Source of the DNA: Symmetrospora coprosmae
Taxonomy: Eukaryota > Basidiomycota > Cystobasidiomycetes > Symmetrosporaceae
Assembly: GCA_008802785.1 (NCBI GenBank)
Contig: VUYT01000007.1
Location: 310,001 to 374,000, forward strand
DNA: 64,000 nucleotides
Direction: 5' to 3'
In this document: positions 55,001 through 64,000 of the stretch, in pieces
Layout of the letters: each line of letters starts with the position of its first letter
How positions within the stretch are numbered: position 1 is the stretch's first letter
Notes under the pieces: generated by a model
What the model saw: only the letters and a program-made list of their open reading frames with translations
The model's database searches: none
Told to the model about the DNA's origin: nothing
Program-made: the position numbers and the translations under genes

Positions 55001-57410
55001 ACCACCAGTCGCTTGCTCGTCTTTTCGCTCGGCCTTCTCAGTCCTACGGGCAGCTTGTGCCCTTCTTCGGAATGCTTGGACGTGACTTCTCTGTCGTGAG
55101 TTTCTCTCACCCGCGAAGGCGTGAACGATGGCTGATTGTTCGCCCTCACAGAATATTCGCCCCTTGTTCGTTCACTTCAACTTCAAGCACACTTACAACC
55201 TGCTCAATAACTGCAAGGCGATTGTCATTCGTCTGCTGGAGTGGCTGAATGGTCGCCCGGCACTCTCGAGACGCCACCCTCGTGCGGCCACCGCATCGAA
55301 CCGTCGCGCTGGGGTCCTCGAGCAGAGCAGGCGGGCGTTCGTCAAGATAAGCGGCCTTTGGGTTGCCAGGAGCGACTGGTTAGCGGAGATAGAACACCTC
55401 GGACAAGACATCCTGCGGCGAGCTGGGGCCACCAACGGCACCAACATCTTCTGCCGCATCCCGTTGATGGATGTCCTCTTCGACGACCGCTGCTTGCGGT
55501 CGGGTCACATCTGGCAGGGCACCTGGCATACGGACGGCGTCACTGTGGGGTTGGGCATGCTCGACGTGCGCACCATCACACTGCCAGAAGAAGGAGGTGC
55601 GCCGGGCAAGCCAAATGTACGTGACCGAGTTCAGCGTGGCAACCCGGCATCGTCAACCGTGCCCAACCCGACTCCCCTCGAGAGTAGGACTATCTCGCAC
55701 ATGTTCCTGTCCGCTGTCGCGGCCGGCGTCGATAGCTCGTTCTGCAGAATCGACGCCATCAAGAAGAGGACGCTCGGCTACTCCTACCGTCGTTCGGCAG
55801 ATCCGAAGAAGAAGTTCGGCATCCGCACTCTCATCCACAACACATACGACCGGCTGGAGCGTCCTCGCCGTCCCGCAGCCCCGAAGAACAACGTTTCGCA
55901 GGAACGCTACAAGGCCGAGGCGAAACGGGCTGCCCGCCGCGAGAACTTTCCACACTTCGGGACACGGACAGTGCTCATTGCGACCAAGTCCTCCCGTAAG
56001 CAGAAGAACGGTCTTCCCGCGTCCGTCCTTCACGTCAGCCGAGATCGTCCGGCCATTCTCGAGGAGATGAAGAGGCTCGTCGACACCTACCACCACAAGA
56101 TCGCGGCGGTACAAGGGGCTGCGCCGGCTGCACCAAATGTGCCCGAGGCTGCCTCTGATACCGACATGCCAGCAGCTTCTACGTCCACGCCCGCCAGTGC
56201 TCCCCTGCCAACAGCTGCTGCCTCGACGTCTGCTCCACCTCATCAAACGCCCGCTGTGCCTCAGCCCGCACCACCGCAGACTCACGCTGCGCCTTCGCCT
56301 CCTCTCTTCAGCACAGATCGCCCGCGAGAGCTCATCGAGCAGTTCATCCGGTTCGGTCTCGACGAGGGAGTCGCCTTTGTCGCCTGCGTCGCCAAGCAAG
56401 ACAGTCAGCTCGACCAGAGCGCCGGTCTCGCGCTCTGCTCAAAAGGCCTCGATGCCATTCGCCGAGAAGGCAACACGCGCCAGTCCGGCCTCGAAAACAG
56501 CTTTTCCTGCGACTTCAAGCAGCTATGGGCGGAAATGAAGGAAGCTCAGGATGCCATCGACGCCCTAGAGGGTCAAGCGAACAATGCAGCAGATCGACAG
56601 CGTACCACTCTGTCCGCTCGAGTGCTGGAGAGCCAAGCTATGGACGAGGGCAAGCGCCGGCTTCTCCAATCCGACCATCAGTACGGCCTGAACAAGTTCA
56701 CAGCATACCGCGCAAGGTCCTCTATCTTTTCTCGCTTCGCTCAGCAGCTGGCGGAGTTCCTGTGGACGGATCTGAAGGGTCCTCTCCGGCCCGTCTTCGG
56801 CGCTCTCGGAGACGGCTGCGGCTTTGGCCACGATGGCCGCAAGAACAGGAACCCGCCCTTTGCCAAACCTCTCATCAAGTACGTCATGGACTGGATGAAG
56901 GGTCGTGGCTACCCCTTTTTCGTTGCCTGGACGGACGAAGCGTTCAGCTCTCAATGCTGCCCCGACCCGCTTTGCCGTCGTCCGCCGGGAGCAAACGATG
57001 ACGATGGGAGCTGGCGTGAGGAGCTTAGGCAGGCGGGACCCTGCACAATCGAGAACCTCGCACAGCGCCTGCACTGGATCCGCAGTCGGTGAGTACCGCT
57101 CTGGCGCTCCTGTTTGGCCTCCTCTAATCCTACTCCCCCCCGCAGCATGTTCAAGCCATATCGGAACGGCAGCAACACGCCCGTCTATCGGATTCTGCAG
57201 TGCGAGACGTGCTTCCGTACATGGAACCGCGACATCAGCGCGTCGTTCTGCATCGTGCAGATTGCTGAACACCAGCTCGTGCACAATGGCCTCCATCCTT
57301 TCAGGAGGACTGACGAGGAGGTCAATGCAGGAAACGGCGAGGAGAACGCAGTTGCAGCAGCAGCCGTGGGCCTTGATACAGAAGCGGAATATTATAGCAG
57401 AGAGTCGTGA
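52044..57410 (+). CDS. FEN1/XPG-type nuclease fused to a Fanzor/TnpB-like RuvC nuclease
   Basis: Predicted 1678 aa. Exons are 52044..52221, 52304..52539, 52610..53341, 53407..55095, 55152..57088 and 57146..57410; lengths sum to a whole frame. Residues ~60-370 match an XPG/FEN1 PIN nuclease. Acidic positions appear in order: AVVVDVFGHLG, IYFVDN, CLDEADISIY, VVVLSGDSDFNYI, then the helix-hairpin-helix-like LLVGHDYWPTGLSGLGMKR. After a Gln/Ala/Glu-rich linker (~600) and an unassigned helical region, the C-terminal third resembles Fanzor. RuvC-I-like HTDGVTVGLGML is near 1073, and GALGDGCGFGHDGRKNRNPP near 1498. It continues with WTDEAFSSQCCPDPLCRR, then ILQCETCFRTWNRDISAS, with paired Cys of a zinc ribbon and the RuvC-III Asp. 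Both nuclease cores look intact. TnpB relatives are RNA-guided; that is inference here. Confidence 0.72.
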
Positions 57411-57490
57411 TGACCTCTAGGGGAGAGTTTCGTAAAGGTCTCCTTGTACTTAACAGCTGCCACGTCGTCGTAATGCAGCACGGGCGTGAT

Positions 57491-57919
57491 CGTACGTCTC
57501 CTCTGCCTGTCCCGGAAGCTCCAGTAGGAGCGACAGAAGCCGACTTTGTCAAGATCGAGACGCTTGAGGTGCTTCCATTCGACCAGATGGTGGGCAATGT
57601 AATCAGAGGATGTCGATCTGTCGTGATCGCGATCTTGATCGTATGCTCCGAAGGCGAAAGCCCTGAGGGATTGTAGACCAGACAGAGCGTCTCCTAGCTC
57701 CATGACCTCCTGGCTATCTTGTTCGAAGAAGCCGTTCCCGATGGTAAGGGTATTTGGGCCGGCTAAGCGGATCAGGGCCGCCAGCAGCGCTGGGCTTGCA
57801 GACCCAGTCCTGAAAGTCCACGCAAGGCTGGTCGTGGCGTTTGCGAGTTCCTTGCTGTCGCTCAGCGACCTCTTCAGAAGCGATGCGCGACATTCTGCCC
57901 GGATGAACAGGGTTGTTTG
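57491..57919 (-). pseudogene. Truncated inverted copy of the F-box gene
   Basis: The minus strand here repeats 40825-41280 of the F-box gene almost exactly: the translation runs RASLLKRSLSDSKELANATT through HLVEWKHLKRLDLDKVGFCR. Relative to the source it has a 12-bp deletion after the CCTGTTC word, a second small deletion of about 14 bp near its 57.5 kb end, and only a few substitutions. It lacks the F-box start and the whole C-terminal repeat region. A 187-aa frame (57392-57955) crosses it, but this is read-through into flanking DNA, not a credible gene. The close identity suggests a recent duplication. Confidence 0.9.
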
Positions 57920-58038
57920 TGTGCGCCACCGTGCACCGAAATCTTCGAAGCCCAAGACGGCGAAAGAGCATACTCAGCTTCGCACTACAATCAGAGGCAA
58001 CCATAACCAGTCACAGCCTCACTACAGCCGTCTTCATC

Positions 58039-59127
58039 ATGTCCATGATCTTCCGCAAAGCTGCTGGCGCGAACAGCACGACGTTGTTGCGCTCGCTCCT
58101 TGCGGCGCCGACCACCTCGTCAGCTGCAGCTGCCGCGTTCTCGCGGCCCATGTCGGTCTCAGCCATGATCCAGGCTGGTCGAGGTGGCTTCCAGTCGTAC
58201 GGCTCTCGAGAGCCTTCTGCGCCGTCAAAGACGCTCTTTGTTGGCGGCCTCAGCTGGGACACGACCTCTGACGAGCTCCGGGAGGCATTCGAGAGGAACT
58301 ACGGCGAGAGCGTCGCCAGCTCCAAGCTCATCTGGGACCGCATGCAGGACAGGAGCAAAGGGTCAGTTGATCTCAGTCCGCGCTCACTCCCGGCCGCCTC
58401 GAGCTGGCTGCGCCTGGACTACAAGCTGATGGTGTCGTCTATCTTTTGCCTCCGCGTCAGATTCGGCTACGTCGAGTTCATCGACGAGGCAACAGCCACG
58501 CAGGCGAAGGAGGACATGAATGAGGCGCTGCTCGGCGGCCGACGGATCCGACTCGACTACGCCAACGCGGACCCAGCAGCCAGCAGTACCGGCCGTGGCG
58601 CTGGCAGACGCGACCGTGGCGATCGCCCACCATCGCCGCCCTCGCCCACTCTCTACTTTGGCAACTTGCCCAACGCAATGAGCACATCCGAGCTGAGCGA
58701 GATCCTGACCGAGGAGCTCGGCAGCGAGGCTGCGCCCGTCGATGTGCGGATGCCCATGGGCCGCGATGGCGGCGACGGCGATGCGCAGAACAAGGGCTTT
58801 GGCTACGTTCAGTTCCAGAGCACCGAGGAGGCCACCGCAGCGCTCACCAAGCTTCGCGAAAAGGCCGAGTCCGGCGAGTTCACCCTCGAAGGCCGCGAGC
58901 CGAGGATCGACTACGAGACGCCTAGGAAGGAGTTCAGTGCCGACGGCGGGCGAGGCGGTCGTGGAGGATTCGGAGGATTCGGCGGAGCGAGGGAAGGCCG
59001 CGGAGGCAGCTACGGAGGCAGGCGTGACAGCGACCGTTTCGACCGGGCCCGCAGTGACAGGGGCGGCCGTTCGGACAGGTACAGTGGCGGCGGCGGCGGT
59101 CGCAGGGGCTCCGACTACGATCTCTAA
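58039..59127 (+). CDS. Two-RRM, RGG-tailed RNA-binding protein, possibly mitochondrial
   Basis: A 329-aa protein in exons 58039..58361 and 58461..59127. The first 50 residues (MSMIFRKAAGANSTTLLRSL, then Ala/Ser/Arg-rich) look like a mitochondrial presequence. RRM1 has RNP2 TLFVGGLSWDTTSDELREAF and RNP1 KGFGYVEFID, split by the intron. RRM2 has PTLYFGNLPNAMSTSELSEI and NKGFGYVQFQSTEEATAAL. The tail is an RGG/GGF region with repeated DR/RS dipeptides, as in nucleolin/Gar2-like proteins. The promoter starts next to the truncated F-box copy. A nucleolar role (Nsr1-like) is possible if the leader is not cleaved. Confidence 0.85.
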   Translation: MSMIFRKAAGANSTTLLRSLLAAPTTSSAAAAAFSRPMSVSAMIQAGRGGFQSYGSREPSAPSKTLFVGGLSWDTTSDELREAFERNYGESVASSKLIWDRMQDRSKGSVDLSPRSLPAASSWLRLDYKLMVSSIFCLRVRFGYVEFIDEATATQAKEDMNEALLGGRRIRLDYANADPAASSTGRGAGRRDRGDRPPSPPSPTLYFGNLPNAMSTSELSEILTEELGSEAAPVDVRMPMGRDGGDGDAQNKGFGYVQFQSTEEATAALTKLREKAESGEFTLEGREPRIDYETPRKEFSADGGRGGRGGFGGFGGAREGRGGSYGGRRDSDRFDRARSDRGGRSDRYSGGGGGRRGSDYDL

Positions 59128-59355
59128 CCGCTTCGCGCGACAGACAGAAAAGAGTTGCGGTTGCGGCAATGGCCATGCACAGACAGATCTATGAAGGAGG
59201 AAGCAGGCCTACTTCGACTCTTCGACTGATAATCGCCGATTGCCTCAAAGCGCAGTGAATGTTGTAGCGATATTGGGCACGAGAAATGCATGACAACCAG
59301 GAACGAAAGCTCCATTCCCTATGACCCGCTGCCTCTTTCAACAATGCCTTGCTAT

Positions 59356-60716
59356 CTAGTTCGACGTAAAGTAGCGGTCGCCAAAATCTCCCAATCCAGG
59401 GCCTGTTGAGAGAGGTGGCATGAGCATTAGCGAGAGATATAGCGAAAGCAGCCTCGACCTCCGGAATGACGCACTAATGTACTTGTGCTCATCGAGCTGG
59501 TTGTCTACCCAGGCCGAGATGACCTTGGCTTTTGGAAACTTCTCGCAGACATTCTGCAGACCTTCCGGGCTGGCGATGAGGTTGAGGAAGATGATGCGCT
59601 GTTCGAGGACACCTTGTTCCAGGAGGACCTCGATGGCCTTGATGGCGGATCCTCCCGTGGCTGTGAATGCAAACGGAGGGTGGAGAAAAGGGTAAGTGGG
59701 AGCCAAACAGGCGGGTCATGAGAGGAGATGCCTGCTGTTGGTGAAAGCTCCTCACCCAGCATCGGATCAAGCAAGAGCACCCAGCGCTCCGCAATGTCAT
59801 CCGGCATCTTTGAGTAGAAGCTGAGGGCAGTATCAGCAGGGGTCAGCTTTGGAGCGACTGGCGGGGCGATTTGTCGAGAGACCTCACAGCTTGGGCAGGG
59901 CTGTTGCTTCGTCCTGCGGGTTAGGACGGGTCAGCCAAAGCACATAGCCTGTGGTGCCGGAATCAGAAGCTACTGTGACGAAGCTCACCCTCTGTATCAA
60001 GATCTTGCCAATGCGAACGGATCTAGGCAAGTTTGTTGCATCATTAGCCAATGTTCACCGAGTAGGAACGTCTCGCAATGGGCAGCAACAGACCTGCAAC
60101 ATTCCCGCAGACCGGCTTCCATTGCTTCGCCTGCTCGCATGACTGGAAGATGTAGACGAACAGATCCATCAGTTCACTCATGGCAGACTGCCTATCTGCC
60201 GCCTGCGCGAGCAGACCCACTTGACACGCCGGCAATCTTGCCGCAAAATCCGACCCCATCGTAGTTGGCGCCCGTGGGTGTCTCGACGGTCTTCTCGACG
60301 ACGGGCAGGTGGTTGAGTCCCTCTTCGACGAGCAAGCGGATGCTGCGACACGACACGGCCGGACCTCAGACAGGTCAGCCAAGGGACCTCGCTCGTCGGG
60401 AGCGCGGATCCAGGTGCCCGGCGCGGTGGGCAGGCAGGACGCACACGCGGTCCGAGTAGAAGATGAATTCGCCGCGCTGTGTCTTTACGTCTCTGATGAT
60501 TGTGAGCAGGCTTTCGAGCTGCGAGGATGGGCGCAGCGTGTACGAGTTGCTGGGCAGGGACGAGACGGCTGTGGGTGCGGGCGTGCGGGGTTCCACCGAG
60601 CTCGACGTAGAGCCGAGGGTCGCGCTGGGCACCGAGTTCATCTGGTGGTTGTGCTGCGATGCCGTAGAGGGCGAGCGAGCTGGTCTCGAGCTGGTGGGTA
60701 CCTGCATTGTTGCCAT
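59356..60716 (-). CDS. FUR1: Uracil phosphoribosyltransferase
   Basis: Fur1 salvages uracil with PRPP to make UMP. The start ATG is at 60716..60714 and the stop at 59358..59356, with several introns. The N-terminus is an added Ser/Thr/Pro-rich extension of about 65 residues before YTLRPSSQLESLLTIIRDVK. RGEFIFYSDRVIRLLVEEGL and HLPVVEKTVETPTGANYDGV follow, then AGESMEAGLRECCR and VRIGKILIQR. Later exons give YSKMPDDIAERWVLLLDPML, the PRPP-site ATGGSAIKAIEVLLEQGV, and the family C-terminus PGLGDFGDRYFTSN. All catalytic parts are present. The initiator could also be a later Met, shortening the extension. Confidence 0.94.
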
Positions 60717-60959
60717 GTCTATGTTGGCTCGGTGTTGGCGGGAGCGAGAGATAGAGAGATTGCGCCCAGGCAGCGATAAGGCAGAGGCACCGGACAATCG
60801 AGAAGCACAGGCTCGCACAGACGGAAGGATTGCGCACGAGCAACGGGAGCACAAACACGACTGATACACTGCGCTGTAGTACACACGAGTGGCTGTCTGC
60901 GATGGGAGAGCCGTATGCATGGCTGGACCTTCACATGCCTGCAGGTCCACAGTGAGAGC

Positions 60960-62073
60960 CTAGGAGAAGAGGGATGCTACCGCGCCGCCGCCACCTAGAA
61001 TCGCAGCAGATCAGCACCGAATAGATCCAACAAAGGCAGTCACTGACTCACCTGGGCGCTGTCGGACCTTGCGAACGGGGACGTGGTCGTCTGTACCAAA
61101 GAGGTCAGCACGTGACTTTGCGCAGACGCGTTGAGATAGCGCTTACCGGCAGCCGTCGTCGTAGTGGCCTCCGGCTGATGAGCAGCAGCAGCAGCGGTAG
61201 TTGGACTTGGATTGGATGGGCGAGGGACTGGTGATGGTGCTGCTGGTGCCGCTTGAGGCTCTTCCGCACCGAACAGTGCGTATATCTTGGCCGAGCCCCC
61301 GCCTGAACGCGTAGCACGAGCATGCTATAGTCATCAGTCTCGTGAGATAATATTCAGGTGTACATGAATGCACATACCAGGGCGCTGGCTGACCTTGAAG
61401 ACGGGTGTGTGACCCGGGATTCCTGAAGACGCGGCGTCAGGCACGGTGCGGTTTGAGCAGAACAGGGCTGGAGTGGTGCAGCACGCGACCCACCAGAAGG
61501 AGCAGAGGCAGAACTATGTGCAGGTGGGTCGTGTGTCTCCTCTTTGGCTGTTCGCCCAAGCTGCTTCAGCCATTTTGAGCAGACGTGTGGCAATGGTTGA
61601 CATCCAAGGCCCGCTCACCGACATCTGCCGTCCTTGACGACGGAGCAGCAGCAGCAGCAGCAGCAGCAGAGGAAGCAGCAGCAACGGTAGCAGCAGCAGC
61701 ATCTCTCGGAGCAGCATCCGACGCCGCATCCGCAGACAGCTCGATGGGCGTGACCTGGCCTATCTGGGCGAAACGCGGCAGCGAGCGCAGTTCTGGACAA
61801 GGGCTGCAGCCATCAGCTTCCGCTCACCTCGAGTGTCCAACGATGCCGACGACACGGTAGAAATGTGCACCTCTATTCACTCCACTTACGGGTCAGATTC
61901 ATGTCGACGTCCACACCGAGCGTCTTGAGGAACGCCGTCAGGGCTGCGAGATCCTTGAACTGAACCGTACTCTGCGACGGATACAGCAGTCCCAAATCGC
62001 CAGCCCACATCTTTGGGTTGTCCGACAACGGCGCGGGCGTGAACAGCTGCGCTTGAGGCTCCCGAGATGACAT
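60960..62073 (-). CDS. Protein with duplicated RPGGG...LF motif, function unknown
   Basis: Not confidently assigned. The ATG is at 62073..62071 (MSSREPQAQLFTPAPLSDNP); exon 1 ends at 61890 and joins LRSLPRFAQIGQVTPIELSA, then an Ala-run. Further exons give HTPVFKVSQRPGGGSAKIYA with LFG, and, after a Pro/Ala/Thr linker, DHVPVRKVRQRPGGGGAVAS with LFS at the C-terminus. In both copies an intron falls at the same point, right after RP and one base of the next Gly codon, so the repeat looks like an exon-pair duplication. The PGGGS...LFG wording resembles the short motif of microtubule-associated HN1/Jupiter and SPIRAL1 proteins. That link is only a resemblance. Confidence 0.55.
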
Positions 62074-63007
62074 GGTGACGGCACGAATCGTCAACAAACG
62101 TCTTCTGGACGGGATCAAAGGAGTGGCCACGGCACGTCGCGTCTACGCTGGTCTGCCGCACGTGCGACGGTCTGCAGCCTTGACTCCCAAACGATCTGTA
62201 TGCATTTGAGGGGTACTAGTAGCTTCGGCAGCCCTCCCATGCATCTCCGCCGACCTCCGAATGCTCCTAGCCGCCCTGTTCTCGCTTCACGCGGCCAGGG
62301 CGACATGACCCAGTTCGCCCGGACCAGCGGGACGACCTGATCCGTTGACTACCTGTGCCCGAGACGGACACCCAGATGCAGCTTACATCCTTTACCTCTC
62401 TCTCTCTCTCTCCTCGGCTGTCGTCTGCACAGGGCACTGGGTCACCCGTAGTTCGCGGATTTCACCGAAGCACTATTACGCGCTGTACACGGGCAACCAA
62501 TATGCCCGTCCGGCGCGCACGGATACATTGTGTGGCAGCTGACATCCGGATCAGATGCGCGTCCGCAGCCAATCGCTACAGCTGACCTCATTTGTTCGGG
62601 CGTCTGCCGGAGGTGCCTGACAGATCAAAGGGGACCCCCACATTATCGGCAGTGGCCTGACCCTCAATATGGAGGTCAAGGGGAAGCTTCAGCATCGCTG
62701 ACGAAAGGATAGGGAGGGGGAGAGTATAAGGGCACGCGGCACTGCCGCTTGAGCCATCCGCCACTACTCCTCGAGCGGGCAGCCGCTCTCGCTGCAGCCT
62801 GCAGTACGCATAAAGCGCCGATAGCCAGCTCTCTCCCTCTACTCTCCAATTTCATCCTCGCACATCGACCGCTCAACTCCCAAAAGAAGTAGCCTGCGGC
62901 TTCACTTCACCTCTCAGTCTCGCGCTTCTGCCCGTCTGCCCATTGCCTTCTAGTCACCCTCCGCTCAACTCGCCAACCAGCAGCTCGTTGAAACGAGCTG
63001 ACCCAAC
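62074..63007. promoter_or_regulatory. Divergent intergenic region with TATA-like box
   Basis: 934 bp with no supported gene. A CT-dinucleotide run lies near 62396-62412. A TATA-like gagtataaggg occurs near 62722-62732, about 280 bp before the downstream ATG. The following pyrimidine-rich DNA is a typical leader. Confidence 0.4.
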
Positions 63008-64000
63008 ATGCCTGTTCTCAACCAAGCTCGTGCCTGGCTCGAGACCTCGACGACGCTCAAGGTCCCCGAATTCAACCCCACCGTCGACGCAGAAACCAAT
63101 ACTGCGTCCTCGTACATTGCTGCTCGACCCTCTGAGAACTTCAGCTTGCGATATGACCACACGCCCGTTGAGGGCTACGACCTTGCTTGGAAGCTCACAA
63201 TCACAGATGAGGAGGGCAAGAATGCTGTCGAGCAGTGGGGAGGGTGAGCACAGGCTCCTCCTGTCCTCCTTACGCCAGTTGACTAAGAGGATAGGCACCA
63301 ACCTACAGACCTCCAATGGAGATGCGCAAGACGAAAGGCGTCGTAAAGGTTCGCGCGATGCGAGTCAGCGAAGATGGCACCCGCTTCCGGGAGTTCGCCT
63401 GGTCCGACGATCCCAGCAACGCCCTGAAAGGCACCATCACGCTCTCCTTGCATCTGTGCCATTTCGCCGAGGCGACTGTCGACGTCACTCCGCCTGCCAA
63501 GGCTGCCGCTGCACCCGCAGGTACTGGCGGGAACATGATGAACCCAGCTGGCAGCAAGGACGGCATTAATCACCCAGAGGCTGAGCATCCCGTCCTCGCT
63601 CCCTCGGTGGTCAGGCCGCAGAAGAGCAAGCTTTGGACGTGGTACTGGCGGTCCGAGGAACCGAAGGATGTCTTCCAGTTCAAGTTCGCGCGAAAGGAGG
63701 ACCTTCAAGCCGAGGGCATCATTCCTGTTGCTGGTGCGCTGTCTCCGGACGCTCCACTCATAAGACCTGATCTAACGTACTTCATTCATGATCGGCAGTC
63801 GCGTCGGTCGAGCCGTCCCTCACGTACAAGAGCTCGGTCATGTCGGCAAGTACAGGCGCACCGACGCAGCCCAAATCAGCCGTGTACACGCACAAGGCAA
63901 AGAACTCGACCGGCTCCCTCTTCGCCTCTTCCCCTCGCGACCTCATCAAGCGCAAGCAGAGCCTGTCCATCGCAAACGGCTTTACTGCTGGCTTCGGGCG
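63008..64000 (+). CDS. DUF7918-like basidiomycete protein, 5' part, runs off window
   Basis: Probable member of the DUF7918-type basidiomycete family; function unknown. Exon 1 is 63008..63243, exon 2 is 63310..63733, and exon 3 starts at 63799 and continues past the window. The N-terminus is MPVLNQARAWLETSTTLKVP. Later parts include YIAARPSENFSLRYDHTPVE, MRKTKGVVKVRAMRVSEDGT, GTITLSLHLCHFAEA and KSKLWTWYWRSEEPKDVFQF followed by FARKEDLQAEGIIPV. The layout (N-terminal beta part ending in a LxxEGIIP-like segment) suits that family. The exon 3 segment is Ser/Lys-rich. Confidence 0.65.

Noticed and set aside
52044-57410. Bacterial TnpB/IS605 contamination
   Set aside because: The gene has five in-phase GT-AG introns of fungal size and sits in a continuous fungal context. 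A eukaryotic Fanzor-like origin fits better.
57392-57955. 187-codon frame over the F-box copy as a functional gene
   Set aside because: It lacks the F-box and most of the repeat region, and both ends are read-through into unrelated flanking DNA.

Overview
The window is nuclear DNA from a basidiomycete fungus. The evidence is GC-rich compact coding sequence, genes on both strands with several short GT-AG introns each (very short exons are common), and clear fungal orthologues: V-ATPase subunit d, Seh1, Rpc11, Gda1, mL57, eIF3g, Med10, Sub2, Csn12/Thp1-like, Coq5 and Fur1. GT32 and GT90 (Cap10-type) glycosyltransferases, a DUF7918-like protein and a zf-PARP protein also fit a basidiomycete. I cannot fix the class from sequence alone. 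Exon coordinates were read by eye from splice signals, frame and family alignment; an error of a base or two is possible.

Layout. 1-4.5 kb: VMA6 (partial), SEH1, a GNAT acetyltransferase and a DUF427 protein. 4.8-13.2 kb: a GT32-like and a GT90 glycosyltransferase flank two small paralogous proteins of unknown function. 13.6-19.2 kb: RPC11, GDA1 and a zf-PARP nuclear protein. 19.7-27.1 kb: an unresolved membrane-protein locus, mL57, TIF35, an acyl-CoA dehydrogenase and MED10. 27.7-41.9 kb: a disordered unknown protein, a DsbA-like oxidoreductase, SUB2, a CSN12/THP1-like PCI protein, COQ5, an N2227-type methyltransferase and an F-box protein.

42.6-57.4 kb is different and is the most interesting part. 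It holds a short basic protein (minus strand), then three long plus-strand genes: an intronless 997-aa SF1 (UPF1-like) helicase, a ~1069-aa protein with a Cys motif and BRCT-like C-terminal segments, and a ~1678-aa protein. The last appears to join an N-terminal FEN1/XPG-type nuclease, with all its acidic positions, to a C-terminal Fanzor/TnpB-like RuvC nuclease with a zinc ribbon. The three large genes share an upstream layout: a CA-dinucleotide tract, then a near-perfect 13-15 bp palindrome; two of them also share flanking blocks. The segment is bracketed by an F-box gene on the left and a nearly identical, inverted, truncated copy of that gene on the right (57.49-57.92 kb). I read this as an apparently intact, intron-bearing mobile or selfish island, or a recently acquired DNA-processing gene cluster, carrying an undescribed double-nuclease protein.

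57.9-64 kb returns to ordinary genes: an RRM/RGG protein, uracil phosphoribosyltransferase, a protein with a duplicated RPGGG/LF motif, and the 5' part of a DUF7918-like gene that leaves the window. I recognised no tRNA or rRNA gene and no CRISPR array.
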